DNA of 64,000 bases from an uncultured Sphingomonas sp. (GTDB lineage: Bacteria; Pseudomonadota; Alphaproteobacteria; Sphingomonadales; Sphingomonadaceae). Shown one piece after another: positions 53,719 to 62,830 of this stretch. The notes beneath the pieces were generated by a model, which was not told the origin of the DNA, ran no database searches, and saw only the letters and a list, made by a program, of their open reading frames with translations. The first letter of the stretch is position 1. Every line of letters starts with the position of its first letter. The translations under genes were made by a program, and so were the position numbers. Where the stretch lies: assembly GCF_913774285.1 (NCBI RefSeq), contig NZ_CAJYHX010000019.1:124001-188000 (forward strand), read 5' to 3'.

Positions 53719-55068
53719 CTAGGCCAGAGCCTCGCCCATCACCCGGATCGCCGCCACCTTGGCGGTGAGCGGCGCCCAGTCGTCGCGCTCGGCAATGGCG
53801 GACCAGAGCGATTCGACCTCGTCGATCAGCATCGAACAGGGCTCCCCGCGCCAATAGGCGTGGTCGCGGGGTTTGCGCGGACGATAGTCGGCGAGGCGGC
53901 TGCGGACCTCGGCGAACTCGGCACCATAGCTTTCGGGCAGGGCGCCGCCGAACGCGTCGAAATAGAAACGGTGGAGCAGCGTGCCGGTCTGGTTGAGCGC
54001 CACTTCCACGGCTTCGGTAAGCGCGCGGTCGTTGGCCTCGTCGCGCGGCTGGACGCCGAGGCGCCAGAGCACGGCCTTCGCCTCCTCGCGGTGATAGGCG
54101 GGGGCGAAGCCCTCCAGCGCGGCGATCAGCGGCGCTTCCTCGGCGATCAGGCGCAGCGAGATGGCGAGCTGCATCACGTCCCAATAGATCGCCTCGGGCT
54201 GGCGCCCGAAGGCATAGAGGCCGTTCTGATCGAAATAGGCCGCGGTGAAGTTCGCCGCCCAGCTGGGGGCGAAGCGCCAGGGGCCATAGTCGAAGCTCTC
54301 GCCGGTGACGTTGATATTGTCGCTGTTGAGCACGCCGTGGACGAAGCCCGCGGCCATGAACTGGCCGCCCATCCGCGCGGTGCGGGCGACGACATGGGCG
54401 AGCAGGCGCTGCGGCGCGTCCGGCCCGTCTTCCTCGCCGAAATAATGGCGCAGCACATAGGCGGTGAGCTTCCGCAGACCTTCCACGTCTTGGAAATAGG
54501 CGAGGCGCTGGAACACGCCGATGCGGATATGGCCGTGGTTGAGCCGCACCAGCACCGCGGAGCGGGTGGGGGAGGGCTCGTCGCCGCGATGGAGCGATTC
54601 GCCGGTCTCGACCAGCGAGAAGGTGCGGCTGGTTTCGACGCCCAGCGCCTCCAGCATCTCGGTTGCGAGGATCTCGCGAACCCCGCCCTTCAGCGTCAAC
54701 CGGCCGTCGCCGAAGCGGCTGTAGGGCGTCTGGCCCGATCCCTTGGTGCCCAGGTCCATCAGTCGGCCGGCCTGGTCGGTCATCTGCGCGAACAGGAATC
54801 CGCGGCCGTCGCCGATCTCGGGATTGTACACGCGGAACTGGTGGCCGTGATAGCGCAGCGCCAGCGGCCGGGCCAGGCTGCCCTTCAGCGGCTCGAACCG
54901 GGCGAAATGGGCGAGCCATTCGGCATCGCTCAGCCCCTCCAGCCCGACGGTCGCGGCGGCGCGGTCGTTGCGGAAGCGGAGGATCGTCTGGGGGAAGCGC
55001 GCGGGCGCCACCGGATCGTAGAAGCCATCCCCGAGTTCGAGGATCGCCTGTTGCGGAGCGAAGGCCAT
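53719..55068 (-). CDS. selO: Protein adenylyltransferase SelO (YdiU family)
   Basis: 449 residues from ATG 55068 (MAFAPQQAILELG). I see no good ribosome site, but upstream frame has no protein-like pattern. The pseudokinase-fold blocks are recognisable: LGTKGSGQTPYSRFGDGRLTLK (in part GSGQTPYSRFGDGR), HGVLNSDNINVTGESFDYGPW (in part NSDNINVTG), YHGHQFRVYNPEIGDGRG. SelO transfers AMP to Ser/Thr/Tyr of target proteins in redox stress. Bacterial forms usually lack the C-terminal selenocysteine, as here. It is divergent from the alpha/beta hydrolase gene with 18 bases between starts. Confidence 0.94.
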   Translation of the reverse strand: MAFAPQQAILELGDGFYDPVAPARFPQTILRFRNDRAAATVGLEGLSDAEWLAHFARFEPLKGSLARPLALRYHGHQFRVYNPEIGDGRGFLFAQMTDQAGRLMDLGTKGSGQTPYSRFGDGRLTLKGGVREILATEMLEALGVETSRTFSLVETGESLHRGDEPSPTRSAVLVRLNHGHIRIGVFQRLAYFQDVEGLRKLTAYVLRHYFGEEDGPDAPQRLLAHVVARTARMGGQFMAAGFVHGVLNSDNINVTGESFDYGPWRFAPSWAANFTAAYFDQNGLYAFGRQPEAIYWDVMQLAISLRLIAEEAPLIAALEGFAPAYHREEAKAVLWRLGVQPRDEANDRALTEAVEVALNQTGTLLHRFYFDAFGGALPESYGAEFAEVRSRLADYRPRKPRDHAYWRGEPCSMLIDEVESLWSAIAERDDWAPLTAKVAAIRVMGEALA

Positions 55069-55086
55069 GCGGCGATATGGGGCGCG

Positions 55087-55956
55087 ATGGATGCTCGGCG
55101 CAACTACTCCGATGGCGTTTGGTGGTCGAAAGACGGCCTGCGCTTGCATTATCGCGACTATCCGGGCCGCGCCGACCGCCCGCCGCTGCTCTGCTTCCCG
55201 GGCCTCACCCGCAACGCGCGCGACTTCGCCGATCTGGCGACACGCTTCTCGGGCGAGTGGCGGGTGCTCTGCGTCGAATTCCGCGGCCGGGGCGAGAGCG
55301 CCTATGCCAAGGATCCGATGAGCTATGTGCCGCTCGTCTATCTCCAGGATGTCGAGGCGCTGCTCGCCGAGCTGAAGATCGAGAAGTTCGTCGCGGTAGG
55401 CACCTCGCTCGGCGGTATCGTGACGATGCTGCTCGCGGCGACCGACGGCGGCAAGCTGGCCGGCGCCGTGCTCAACGACGTGGGGCCGGAGCTGAACCCG
55501 GCGGGTCTGGCGCGGATCCGCACCTATGTCGGCAAGCAGGTCTGGTACCCGACCTGGATGCACGCGGCGCGCGGCGTCGCCGAAGCGAATGCAGATGTGT
55601 ACCCGGACTACCGGATCGAGGACTGGCTGGCGATGGCCAAGCGGCTCCACCGGGTGAACAGCCAGGGCCGCATCGTGCTCGACTACGACATGAAGATCGC
55701 CGAGCCGTTCCGCGTGCCGGGCAACGAGGCCGGGCCGGACATGTGGCCAACGATCGACGCGCTGGCCGGCCGCCCGCTGCTGGTGGTGCGCGGCGAACGC
55801 TCGGACATCCTGCGCGCCGAGACGGCCGAGAAGATGGTCGCGCGGGTACCCGGTGCCGAGCTGGTGACGGTGCCGCGGGTGGGCCACGCGCCGACCCTTG
55901 ACGAGCCGGAAGCCGTGGCGGGGATCGAGCGGCTGCTGGCGAAGGTCGCGGGCTGA
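55087..55956 (+). CDS. Alpha/beta hydrolase
   Basis: 289 residues from ATG 55087; the ORF track's 861-residue frame is mostly antisense to selO. The fold shows LLCFPGLTRNARDF (oxyanion strand loop), RGRGESAY, the nucleophile elbow GTSLGGI near residue 103 and the histidine in RVGHAPTLDE near 263. The catalytic acid may be Asp in GERSDIL. No signal peptide, so cytoplasmic. Such enzymes hydrolyse esters or lactones; the substrate cannot be inferred. It is divergent from selO and convergent with a TonB receptor. Confidence 0.9.
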   Translation: MDARRNYSDGVWWSKDGLRLHYRDYPGRADRPPLLCFPGLTRNARDFADLATRFSGEWRVLCVEFRGRGESAYAKDPMSYVPLVYLQDVEALLAELKIEKFVAVGTSLGGIVTMLLAATDGGKLAGAVLNDVGPELNPAGLARIRTYVGKQVWYPTWMHAARGVAEANADVYPDYRIEDWLAMAKRLHRVNSQGRIVLDYDMKIAEPFRVPGNEAGPDMWPTIDALAGRPLLVVRGERSDILRAETAEKMVARVPGAELVTVPRVGHAPTLDEPEAVAGIERLLAKVAG

Positions 55957-55997
55957 GGCTGCGCCGATAGCGCGGCTTTCGGGAAAGCGCTGAACCG

Positions 55998-56025
55998 GCG
56001 GGGAAGCGGCAATGCGCCTCCCCGC
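55998..56025. terminator. Candidate hairpin between hydrolase and TonB receptor genes
   Basis: GCGGGGA and TCCCCGC are separated by 14 bases in the 79-base gap between convergent genes. The stem is only 7 bases and there is no T-run, so it is a weak call. Confidence 0.4.
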
Positions 56026-56035
56026 TACGTGCTCC

Positions 56036-58762
56036 TCAGAACCGCGTGCGCAGCGTCAGGCCATAGGTGCGCGGCTCTGCCAGGAACGAGCCGAACATCG
56101 CATTGCCCACCGCGAAACTCGGCGCGCCGAACGCCTGGACCTGCGAGCGGCTGCCGGCGCCCTGGAAGGGCAGGTTGAATGCGACCTGCTGGTAGTTGGT
56201 GTCGAGCAGGTTCTGCGCCCAAAGCTCCACCGCCCATTTCTCGTCGGGTCCGCGCAGGCCGATGCGCGCGTTCATCGTGACGAAGCCGTCCTGCAGCTTT
56301 TCAACGAACAGGTCCGAGCCGGTGTTGTAGTCGCTGGTCATGCGGCCATCGACATAGAACAGCGCGGTCATGCCGTTGCTGCCGATCGGCGGGGTCCAGG
56401 TCACTGCGCTGGTCACCGTGTTGCGGGGCGCGTTGGACATCTGGCTGCCGGGGAGCAGGAACAGCGCCGAGTTCAGCGGCTCGCCGGCCTTGGAGCCGAC
56501 CAGGTCGCGCTGGTATTTGGCGTCGGCCAGCGTGTAGCCGAGATTCACCGTGAAGTTGGAGGTCGGGTAGAAGCCGAGCTCCAGTTCCACGCCCTGCGTC
56601 ACCACGCCCTTGCCGACGCTGCCGGTGCAGGCCCCCGTCGCCGAGCTGTTGTCGCGATCGGCGCCGTTGAGCGCGGTGCTGCAGCCGCCGATATTCTGGA
56701 CGATGTAGCTGGTGCCGTTGAAGGTGTTGAGCTGGAAGTTGGTGAACTCCGAGCGGTACAGCGCCATGTTCGCGGTGATGTGGCGCGCGCTGTACTTGGC
56801 GCCGATCTCGAAGGCGTTCACCGTCTCCGGATCGAAGCGCAGGTTGGTCACCGAAGACGGGCGCGGGGTGGCGAACACCGTCGTTGACAGGTCCGAGCGA
56901 TCGAGATTGTAGCCGCCCGCCTTGTAGCCCCGCGCATAGGAGGCATAGAAGAGCGTGCTCTCCGCCGGCTTCCACGAGAGCACCGCGGTGCCGGTCAGCT
57001 GGCCTTCCTTGAACTTGTCCGCAAAGGGCACCCCGGTCAGCGCCGAGGTGGAATTGCCGGTGCAGGTCAGCGTGACGATGCCGCCGGCAAGCGACTGCAG
57101 CGTCGCGTTGGTGCTGGCGAGCAACGGCGCCATCGCCGCCTGCTGCGAGGGGCAGACGGTGTTGTTGTTGTTGAACGACGCCTGCAGCGACTTGCTTTCG
57201 TGCGTGTAGCGCGCGCCGAGGGTGAAGCTGAGCGTCTTGGTCAGCTTGTAGATATTGTGGGTGAAGAAGGCCCAGTTCTCGCTGGTCTGGTCGTACAGGT
57301 CCAGCGTCGAGCCGAGATCGTTGAGCGTGCTCAGCCGATCGATGCCACCGATGACTTGCGGGCCGACCGCGGGCGTGAGCACGGCACGGCCCGCGGCGCT
57401 CAGGCAGCCGGGCCGCTTTGGATCGCGCAGCGCTGCCGCCGGGTTGATCGTCGCCACCATCCGGCAGGCGGCGAAGGCGCCGTACTGGGTGCCGAAGCGG
57501 AGATTGTCCGCCACGCGCAGCTTCTCGTGCGCATAATAACCGCCGACCAGCCAGTCGAGCTTGTCGCCCAGGATCGTGCCCGAGAAGCGGCTCTCATGGC
57601 TGAAGGTGTGGAACTGGCGATAGGCGTTGCCGTCGTTCGGGCGGTAGGCGATGTCGACATTGCCGTAATCGATGTCGCCAGCGCCCGCAGACTTGTACTC
57701 ACGATAGGCGGTGAGCGAGGTCAGCTGCGTCGACCCGAGATTCCAGCGGACGCGCGCGGAGAGGCCGTAATCGGTGGTGAGGTTGGCATAGGCGCGACCG
57801 GACGTGAGCGCGATCTGGCGGTTATAGGGGGTGCCTTCGCTCGGCAGCACGCCGCCCAGGCTGCGCAGGATCGCGGTGATGCGGTTGCCGGCGGGGTTGA
57901 TCGCGAAATCGCCGGGCACGCCGGGGGTGGGGTCCAGCTTCTCGCGCGTGTCCATATAGACGGCGCCGCAGCATTTCTCGTTGCGATGGGTGTAGTCGGC
58001 GATCAGGCGAATGCCGAGATCGGGGTTTACGGTGAAGAGCAGCTGGCCGCGCACGAAATAGCGGTTGCGGTCATTATAGTCGGTATTGTTGACGACGTCG
58101 TGGAGATAGCCGTCGCGCTTCGAATAGACCCCGTCGAGGCGGAAGGCGACCAGGTCCTTCACCACCGGGCCGGTCAGCGCGCCCGACAGGCGGACGGCAT
58201 TGAAATTGCCATAGGTCGCCTCGGCGAAGCCGCCGAAGCGGAATTCGGGAACCTTGGTGTAGATACTGATCGCGCCTGCCGAGGAATTGCGGCCGGACAG
58301 CGTGCCCTGCGGCCCGCGCAGCACCTCGATCCGCTCGATCTCGCCCATGTCGTTGAGGCCCGAGCCGGTGCGGCTGCGGTAGATGCCGTCGATGAACACC
58401 GCGACCGAGCTTTCGAGGCCGGGGTTGTCGCCTACCGTGCCGATACCGCGCACACGCGCCGCGGCATTGGCTTCGGAGCCGGTGGAGGAAACGAGCAGAG
58501 AGGGGGCGATCTGCGTCATCTGGCGAATGTCGGTCGCGCCCGAATTCTGCAGCGCCGCCTGGCCGAAGGCGGACACCGCGATCGGCACGTTGGACAGCCG
58601 CTCCGAACGACGGGTGGCGGTGACCACGATATCCGCCGAATTGGGCGAGTCGTTTTCGGCTGCGGGAGGGGTGTTGGCGGCGGATCCGCGCAGATCCTGC
58701 GCCGCCGCGGGTGCCGCTAGGGCAACAATGCCCGCGGACAGCAACAATGCCCATTTCGACAT
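56036..58762 (-). CDS. TonB-dependent outer-membrane receptor
   Basis: 908 residues from ATG 58762 with AGAGGAG 7 bases upstream; the ORF track's extra seven codons precede it. Signal peptide about 1-22 (APAAAQ). TonB box-like DIVVTATRRSERLSN near 42-56, plug to about 165 (VEVLRGPQGTLSGRNSSAGA), and a long barrel ending in the phenylalanine of LTLRTRF. Several loops carry cysteine pairs (NEKCCGAV). The substrate is unknown. It is next to a QW-repeat protein on the same strand, 136 bases downstream of it, so the two could be related in function, e.g. uptake of a terpenoid or lipid, which is speculative. Confidence 0.93.
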   Translation of the reverse strand: MSKWALLLSAGIVALAAPAAAQDLRGSAANTPPAAENDSPNSADIVVTATRRSERLSNVPIAVSAFGQAALQNSGATDIRQMTQIAPSLLVSSTGSEANAAARVRGIGTVGDNPGLESSVAVFIDGIYRSRTGSGLNDMGEIERIEVLRGPQGTLSGRNSSAGAISIYTKVPEFRFGGFAEATYGNFNAVRLSGALTGPVVKDLVAFRLDGVYSKRDGYLHDVVNNTDYNDRNRYFVRGQLLFTVNPDLGIRLIADYTHRNEKCCGAVYMDTREKLDPTPGVPGDFAINPAGNRITAILRSLGGVLPSEGTPYNRQIALTSGRAYANLTTDYGLSARVRWNLGSTQLTSLTAYREYKSAGAGDIDYGNVDIAYRPNDGNAYRQFHTFSHESRFSGTILGDKLDWLVGGYYAHEKLRVADNLRFGTQYGAFAACRMVATINPAAALRDPKRPGCLSAAGRAVLTPAVGPQVIGGIDRLSTLNDLGSTLDLYDQTSENWAFFTHNIYKLTKTLSFTLGARYTHESKSLQASFNNNNTVCPSQQAAMAPLLASTNATLQSLAGGIVTLTCTGNSTSALTGVPFADKFKEGQLTGTAVLSWKPAESTLFYASYARGYKAGGYNLDRSDLSTTVFATPRPSSVTNLRFDPETVNAFEIGAKYSARHITANMALYRSEFTNFQLNTFNGTSYIVQNIGGCSTALNGADRDNSSATGACTGSVGKGVVTQGVELELGFYPTSNFTVNLGYTLADAKYQRDLVGSKAGEPLNSALFLLPGSQMSNAPRNTVTSAVTWTPPIGSNGMTALFYVDGRMTSDYNTGSDLFVEKLQDGFVTMNARIGLRGPDEKWAVELWAQNLLDTNYQQVAFNLPFQGAGSRSQVQAFGAPSFAVGNAMFGSFLAEPRTYGLTLRTRF

Positions 58763-58898
58763 ATCGGCTCCTCTCTTTCCCAAGCTTTTGCTTTGGTTTG
58801 ACTGCCTGGTTTGCCGAAAGAGCCATAAATTTCAGTGAACGTCGCCTCGGGGTTTTGACGGGGATGATTTTCCTTCTGAGGACATGCCTTGGCACGGC

Positions 58899-60014
58899 TC
58901 AGGAGGAGCGGTGGGTCTCCAGCGCTTCACTGGCCTTGAGGGCGAACAGCGCCGTCACCGCGCTGCTGCCGTGATCGACCAGGACCGGCAGGCCTGTGGC
59001 CGTGCGGGCGAAGCGCAGCAGCGGCCGAGCCTGCCATCCCTCGGCGCCGGGCATGAGCACGGCGCGCGCTTCGCCTGCCAAGGCGCGGGGAAGTTCGGTT
59101 CGCGTCGCCCGCAGCGCCAGGACGGCCAGCGCCGTGGCAAGCGGGTCGGCGCCGTCCATTCCCCAGCCCAGGCCGGGGTGACGGCTTGCGTGGAGGAAGC
59201 GGGCGCCACATGCCACGGCGGGGTGGTTGGGCATCACGGCGCCCAGCAGGCGCAAGGCCAGCCAGGTACCGTGATAGGGATCAATCCCTGCCGCCGATGC
59301 CCAACTGCCGTCCGCCTGCTGGCGATCCGCCACCCAGCGGGCGCCCGCGACGATCATCCCGAGGAACCGCCGCGCGTCCCACCGGGCGAGCGCATAGACG
59401 AGGCTGGCGACGGTCTCCACCGCATCCGGCGCTGCGTTGTTCGGCAATACCCAGGTGGGAAGCACCCCATCGGCCTCGGCATAGGCGAGCAACACGGCAA
59501 GCGGCGGCGCGCAGTGGGTGGCGATCAGATCGCGCCTGCTCAGCCGCGCGAACAGCAGCAGGATCTGCGCGAGTTCGCCTACCTCGCCGGTGATGTCATG
59601 GTAGCGGTCGGTCTCGCCGCGCTGGGCAGGATCGGCTGCCCGGCGATGGCGTAGGATCTGCCGCACCGTCGCTACAATCGCCGGATGCCGCGCATCGATA
59701 TCGGCGTCGAGCAGCGCATCCGCGATCAGGATCTGCACGAACAGGTCGAGGGTGCGGACGGCGTCCAGGCTGGGGGCCTGTACGTCGCCTCCCCGGCCAG
59801 GGAAGGGCGTCGCGGCGCCGTCGGCACCGACCCTCCCCAGCATGGCCACCGCGCGTGCGACGATCGCCGCGTGCGAGGCTGCCGACTCTGCGGGTACCGG
59901 CGCATCGGGCGGGCAGGGGCGCTGCAGCTGGCGCTTCGGCTGCGCGACGATTGGCGGCTCGGGCGCTGCGCCCGGAGCGACATGTTCCAAGGCGTCGTGT
60001 CCGAATGTCGGCAT
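58899..60014 (-). CDS. Compact squalene cyclase/prenyltransferase-repeat protein
   Basis: 371 residues from ATG 60014 (MPTFGHDAL); the ORF track begins 23 codons upstream. No signal peptide. It is mostly helices. A good QW-type repeat, GARWVADRQQADGSW, is followed by a second degenerate one, GARFLHASRHPGLGWGMD. Then comes ADPLATALAVLALRA, which sits where class II cyclases carry DxDD. Those repeats mark the alpha-alpha barrel of squalene-hopene cyclases and prenyltransferases. At 371 residues it is about half a squalene-hopene cyclase and lacks DxDD, so it is probably not a canonical cyclase. Function unknown; TonB receptor gene follows. Confidence 0.72.
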   Translation of the reverse strand: MPTFGHDALEHVAPGAAPEPPIVAQPKRQLQRPCPPDAPVPAESAASHAAIVARAVAMLGRVGADGAATPFPGRGGDVQAPSLDAVRTLDLFVQILIADALLDADIDARHPAIVATVRQILRHRRAADPAQRGETDRYHDITGEVGELAQILLLFARLSRRDLIATHCAPPLAVLLAYAEADGVLPTWVLPNNAAPDAVETVASLVYALARWDARRFLGMIVAGARWVADRQQADGSWASAAGIDPYHGTWLALRLLGAVMPNHPAVACGARFLHASRHPGLGWGMDGADPLATALAVLALRATRTELPRALAGEARAVLMPGAEGWQARPLLRFARTATGLPVLVDHGSSAVTALFALKASEALETHRSS

Positions 60015-60313
60015 GTCCACCCACCCCTGACCAGAATGTCTCCGGCGCGTCGCACGCTTGATACGCACGCCAGCAGAAAACATCGGCCGACGGTGGTAGC
60101 GCGGAGGGTTCGCGTTTCCGCTATGTTCACCTTAATCGACCAATGGCAGCGGTTGCGAAAGGGGAAGCTGGTCCGGAACGGAGTGGTAGCGCCAGCCTGC
60201 TTGGCGGTCGCGATGGCGCGGCTCGCGTGCCCCGTGATCAGCCGGGGGATGTGCTTCCCCCCCGAGGCCCTGATGATATGCAGGTGCAGCGCGGCGCTGC
60301 AGCCGGGCGGATC
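60015..60313. other. Intergenic region, no supported gene
   Basis: About 300 bases upstream of the QW-repeat gene. Open frames such as 60143-60499 on the plus strand run through a terminator-like hairpin and the adjacent real gene, with no ribosome site. The part near 60040-60140 is less GC-rich and could hold the promoter of the QW-repeat gene. Nothing else is recognised. Confidence 0.5.
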
Positions 60314-60343
60314 GGGAAGGTCCGTTGCGGAGCAGACCTTCCC
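60314..60343 (-). terminator. Hairpin after the Gfo/Idh/MocA operon
   Basis: GGGAAGGTC and GACCTTCCC form a perfect 9-base stem with a 12-base loop, 19 bases beyond the stop of the last gene of the operon. There is no clear T-run on the minus strand, so it is a probable transcription end. Confidence 0.6.
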
Positions 60344-60362
60344 CGAGCGCAGCGGTGGTGGT

Positions 60363-61544
60363 TCAGCCGCCCTGGACCGGCGGCCGCTGCCCGCCCGCCA
60401 GCGTCCGCGCCTTGTCCTGCGCGGTCAGCACCAGCTCGGCGGCGAGCAGTGCCTGGGCCTGGTTCTGCGCGACCTCGGTGCGCTGGACCACGTCGGTGAC
60501 GAATTGCGGGCCGAAGGGCAGCGGCACGGTGCTGCAATCGATGTAGCGCGTGCCCTTGGCGTCGGCGAGGAACAGGTGGTTGCCCCCCGGCCGCCCGTGG
60601 ATGTCGACGTACTTGCGCAGCTCGATATAGCCCTCGGTGCCGAGGATGAATACGCGGCCGTCACCCCAGGTCGGCAGCCCGTCCGGCGTGTACCAGTCGA
60701 CGCGGACATAGCCGGTGCCGCCATTGCCGGTCAGCATCATGTCGCCGAAATCCTGGAACTTGGGGTGGTTCGGCGTGGCGAAATTGCCGACCTGCGAGGC
60801 TACCACCTGCGCTTCGGTGGAGCCGGTGTAGAAGACGAACTGGTCCGCCTGGTGGCTGCCGATATCGGTGAGGATGCCGCCATAATTGGCGACGTCCCAG
60901 AACCAATCGGGCCGGCTCGGCGCGCTCACCCGGTGCGGGGCGATGTTGATGGTCTGCACCACGCGGCCGATCGCGCCGGCATGGACCAGCTCGCCCGCCT
61001 TCACCGCGGCGCGCACCTCGAGCCGTTCCGAATACATGATCGCGAACTTTCGCTTCGTCTCGGCGATGGTGCGGCGCACCTCGGCGAGCTGGGCGAGGCT
61101 GGTGATGCCCGGCTTGTCCGACAGGAAATCCTTGCCCGCGCGCATCACCCGGACGCCGAGCGGCGCACGCAGATTGGGGATCGAGGCGCTCGCGACCACC
61201 TGCACGCTCTTGTCGTCGAGGATCTCGGCTTCGCTGCGCGCCACCTTCACATCGCCATAGCGGGCGCGGAAGGGGATCAGCTGCTTGGGGTCGCCCGCAT
61301 GCACCGCCACCAGCGTGCCGCCGCCGCGGATCAGCGCGTCGGTCATCGCATAGATGTGCGAATGGTCGAGCCCGATCACGGCGAAGCGGATGCGGTCCTT
61401 GGCGCTCGGGTCCGGCCCGGTCGGCGCGGCATTGGCGGAGACGCCGTTGCCCTGCGCGGTCGATTGGGCGCGGGCGGTGCCGGCGAGCCCGGCGCCGATA
61501 AGCCCGGCGCTGGCGAGGAGCAGGCGGCGATCGATCATGTCCAT
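60363..61544 (-). CDS. Exported Gfo/Idh/MocA family oxidoreductase
   Basis: 393 residues from ATG 61544 with AAAGGGA upstream. The N-terminus MDMIDRRLLLASAGLIGAGLAG is a likely twin-arginine signal. The Rossmann domain starts with IRFAVIGLDHSHIYAM, in which the usual GxGxxG is GLDHSH, so cofactor binding may be unusual. The C-terminal alpha/beta domain contains DIGSHQADQF with the histidine often used for catalysis. No EKP motif is clear; SDKPGIT stands in its place. It follows another Gfo/Idh/MocA gene by 23 bases. The Tat route allows export with bound NAD(P), as in glucose-fructose oxidoreductase. Confidence 0.88.
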   Translation of the reverse strand: MDMIDRRLLLASAGLIGAGLAGTARAQSTAQGNGVSANAAPTGPDPSAKDRIRFAVIGLDHSHIYAMTDALIRGGGTLVAVHAGDPKQLIPFRARYGDVKVARSEAEILDDKSVQVVASASIPNLRAPLGVRVMRAGKDFLSDKPGITSLAQLAEVRRTIAETKRKFAIMYSERLEVRAAVKAGELVHAGAIGRVVQTINIAPHRVSAPSRPDWFWDVANYGGILTDIGSHQADQFVFYTGSTEAQVVASQVGNFATPNHPKFQDFGDMMLTGNGGTGYVRVDWYTPDGLPTWGDGRVFILGTEGYIELRKYVDIHGRPGGNHLFLADAKGTRYIDCSTVPLPFGPQFVTDVVQRTEVAQNQAQALLAAELVLTAQDKARTLAGGQRPPVQGG

Positions 61545-61567
61545 GATGCTATCCCTTTGGGAGAAGG

Positions 61568-62830
61568 TCAGAAGGTGACGAGGTCGGTCGGCCAGGCGAG
61601 CGCCTTGCCCTGATCGATCGCCTGCTCGCCGAGCAGCGAGGCGACGCTGGCATGATAAGCCTGGGCGAGCAGCCCCGGCACTTCCTTGCCGCTGCGCACC
61701 GCTTCGCCGAAGCCCTCGAACTGGAGCATCGTCTCGTCATATTCGCCCCAGCCGAGCGAATCGCCGGGGGTGGTCACCGGGAGTTCGGGGAACCAGGTGG
61801 CGCCGCCGATCGGCACGGTGTTCTTGCGGCCGGCCTGCACGTCCGCGCGCATGCGGGCGAGGGCGGGCACCGCGCCGGGCTGGACTTCCTGGTAGATCCG
61901 GCCCAGCTCGGGTTCGATCGTGCCCTTGCTGCCCTGAATCTGCTCCTCGCAGCCATAGCGGGCATTGTTGAGCATCGAGGTGTAGATCACCTTTCGCCCA
62001 TCCGAATAATCGTAGATCAGCGCGACCTGGTCGTAGACGTCGCGGCCGTCCTTCCAGAAGCAGATGCTGCCCGATCCCATCACGCGCGTGGGCAGGCCGC
62101 CCATGAACCAGTTGGCGACCTGGAGCTGGTGCGTCGCCAGCTCGGTCATCAGCCCGGCCGAGCGATCGCGATAGAGCCGCCAGTTGATCTCGCGCTCGGT
62201 GCCGCCGGGCGGGATCTGGCGGCGCCAGCTGCGATTGCGGTGCCAGCTGGCGCGGATCTGGGTGATCGGGCCGATCTCGCCCGCCTGCGCGCGCTTGAGC
62301 GCATTCAGATAGGTCGGGTTGAACAGCCGCTGATGGCCGATCTGGAGGATCTTGCCGCGCTGGCGGGCGCGCGTGACCATCGCGCTGCAATCGGCGATCG
62401 TCCGCGCCATCGCCTTTTCGCAGAACACCGGATAGCCCGCGTCGAGCGCATCGATGGTGTGGCGGGCATGGAGATCGAGCGGGGTGGCGATCACCACCGC
62501 GTCGATCTGCCGGGCCTCCAGCATCTTGCGGTGATCGGTGAAGATCGGGGTGTTGGCGGGCACATAGGCCCGCGCCTTGGCCATGTGCGGCTCGAAATTG
62601 TCGCACAGCGCGGCGACGGTGCAGTTGCGCGTCTTGTTGAGGTTCTGGATCAGCGTGCGGCCGCGATCGCCGGTGCCGATCACGCCGATGCGGACGCGCG
62701 GGCCCTTGGCGATGTCCTCGGCGGCGCGGGCGGCCCAGGGGGCGGCGGCGCTCATTCCCACGCCGGCGGAGGCGAGCAGCACCCGGTCGAGAAAGGTGCG
62801 GCGGGATAGCGCGAAATCGTCGTCGGTCAT
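61568..62830 (-). CDS. Tat-exported Gfo/Idh/MocA family oxidoreductase
   Basis: 420 residues. A strong twin-arginine signal, SRRTFLDRVLLASAGVG (about 9-25), precedes the Rossmann fold (VRIGVIGTGDRGRTLIQNL, about 46-64). The EKP-like motif is CEKAMARTI (about 136), and the C-terminal domain has ELATHQLQVANWF with the catalytic histidine region. The ATG overlaps the apbE stop (ATGA). Relatives oxidise sugars, inositols or 3-keto sugars with tightly bound NAD(P) in the periplasm. The substrate is not evident. It sits in a run of at least three such genes with apbE. Confidence 0.92.
   Translation of the reverse strand: MTDDDFALSRRTFLDRVLLASAGVGMSAAAPWAARAAEDIAKGPRVRIGVIGTGDRGRTLIQNLNKTRNCTVAALCDNFEPHMAKARAYVPANTPIFTDHRKMLEARQIDAVVIATPLDLHARHTIDALDAGYPVFCEKAMARTIADCSAMVTRARQRGKILQIGHQRLFNPTYLNALKRAQAGEIGPITQIRASWHRNRSWRRQIPPGGTEREINWRLYRDRSAGLMTELATHQLQVANWFMGGLPTRVMGSGSICFWKDGRDVYDQVALIYDYSDGRKVIYTSMLNNARYGCEEQIQGSKGTIEPELGRIYQEVQPGAVPALARMRADVQAGRKNTVPIGGATWFPELPVTTPGDSLGWGEYDETMLQFEGFGEAVRSGKEVPGLLAQAYHASVASLLGEQAIDQGKALAWPTDLVTF

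Noticed and set aside
60143-60499. 118-residue plus-strand frame
   Set aside because: Runs through a terminator-like hairpin and the 3' end of the oxidoreductase gene on the opposite strand.
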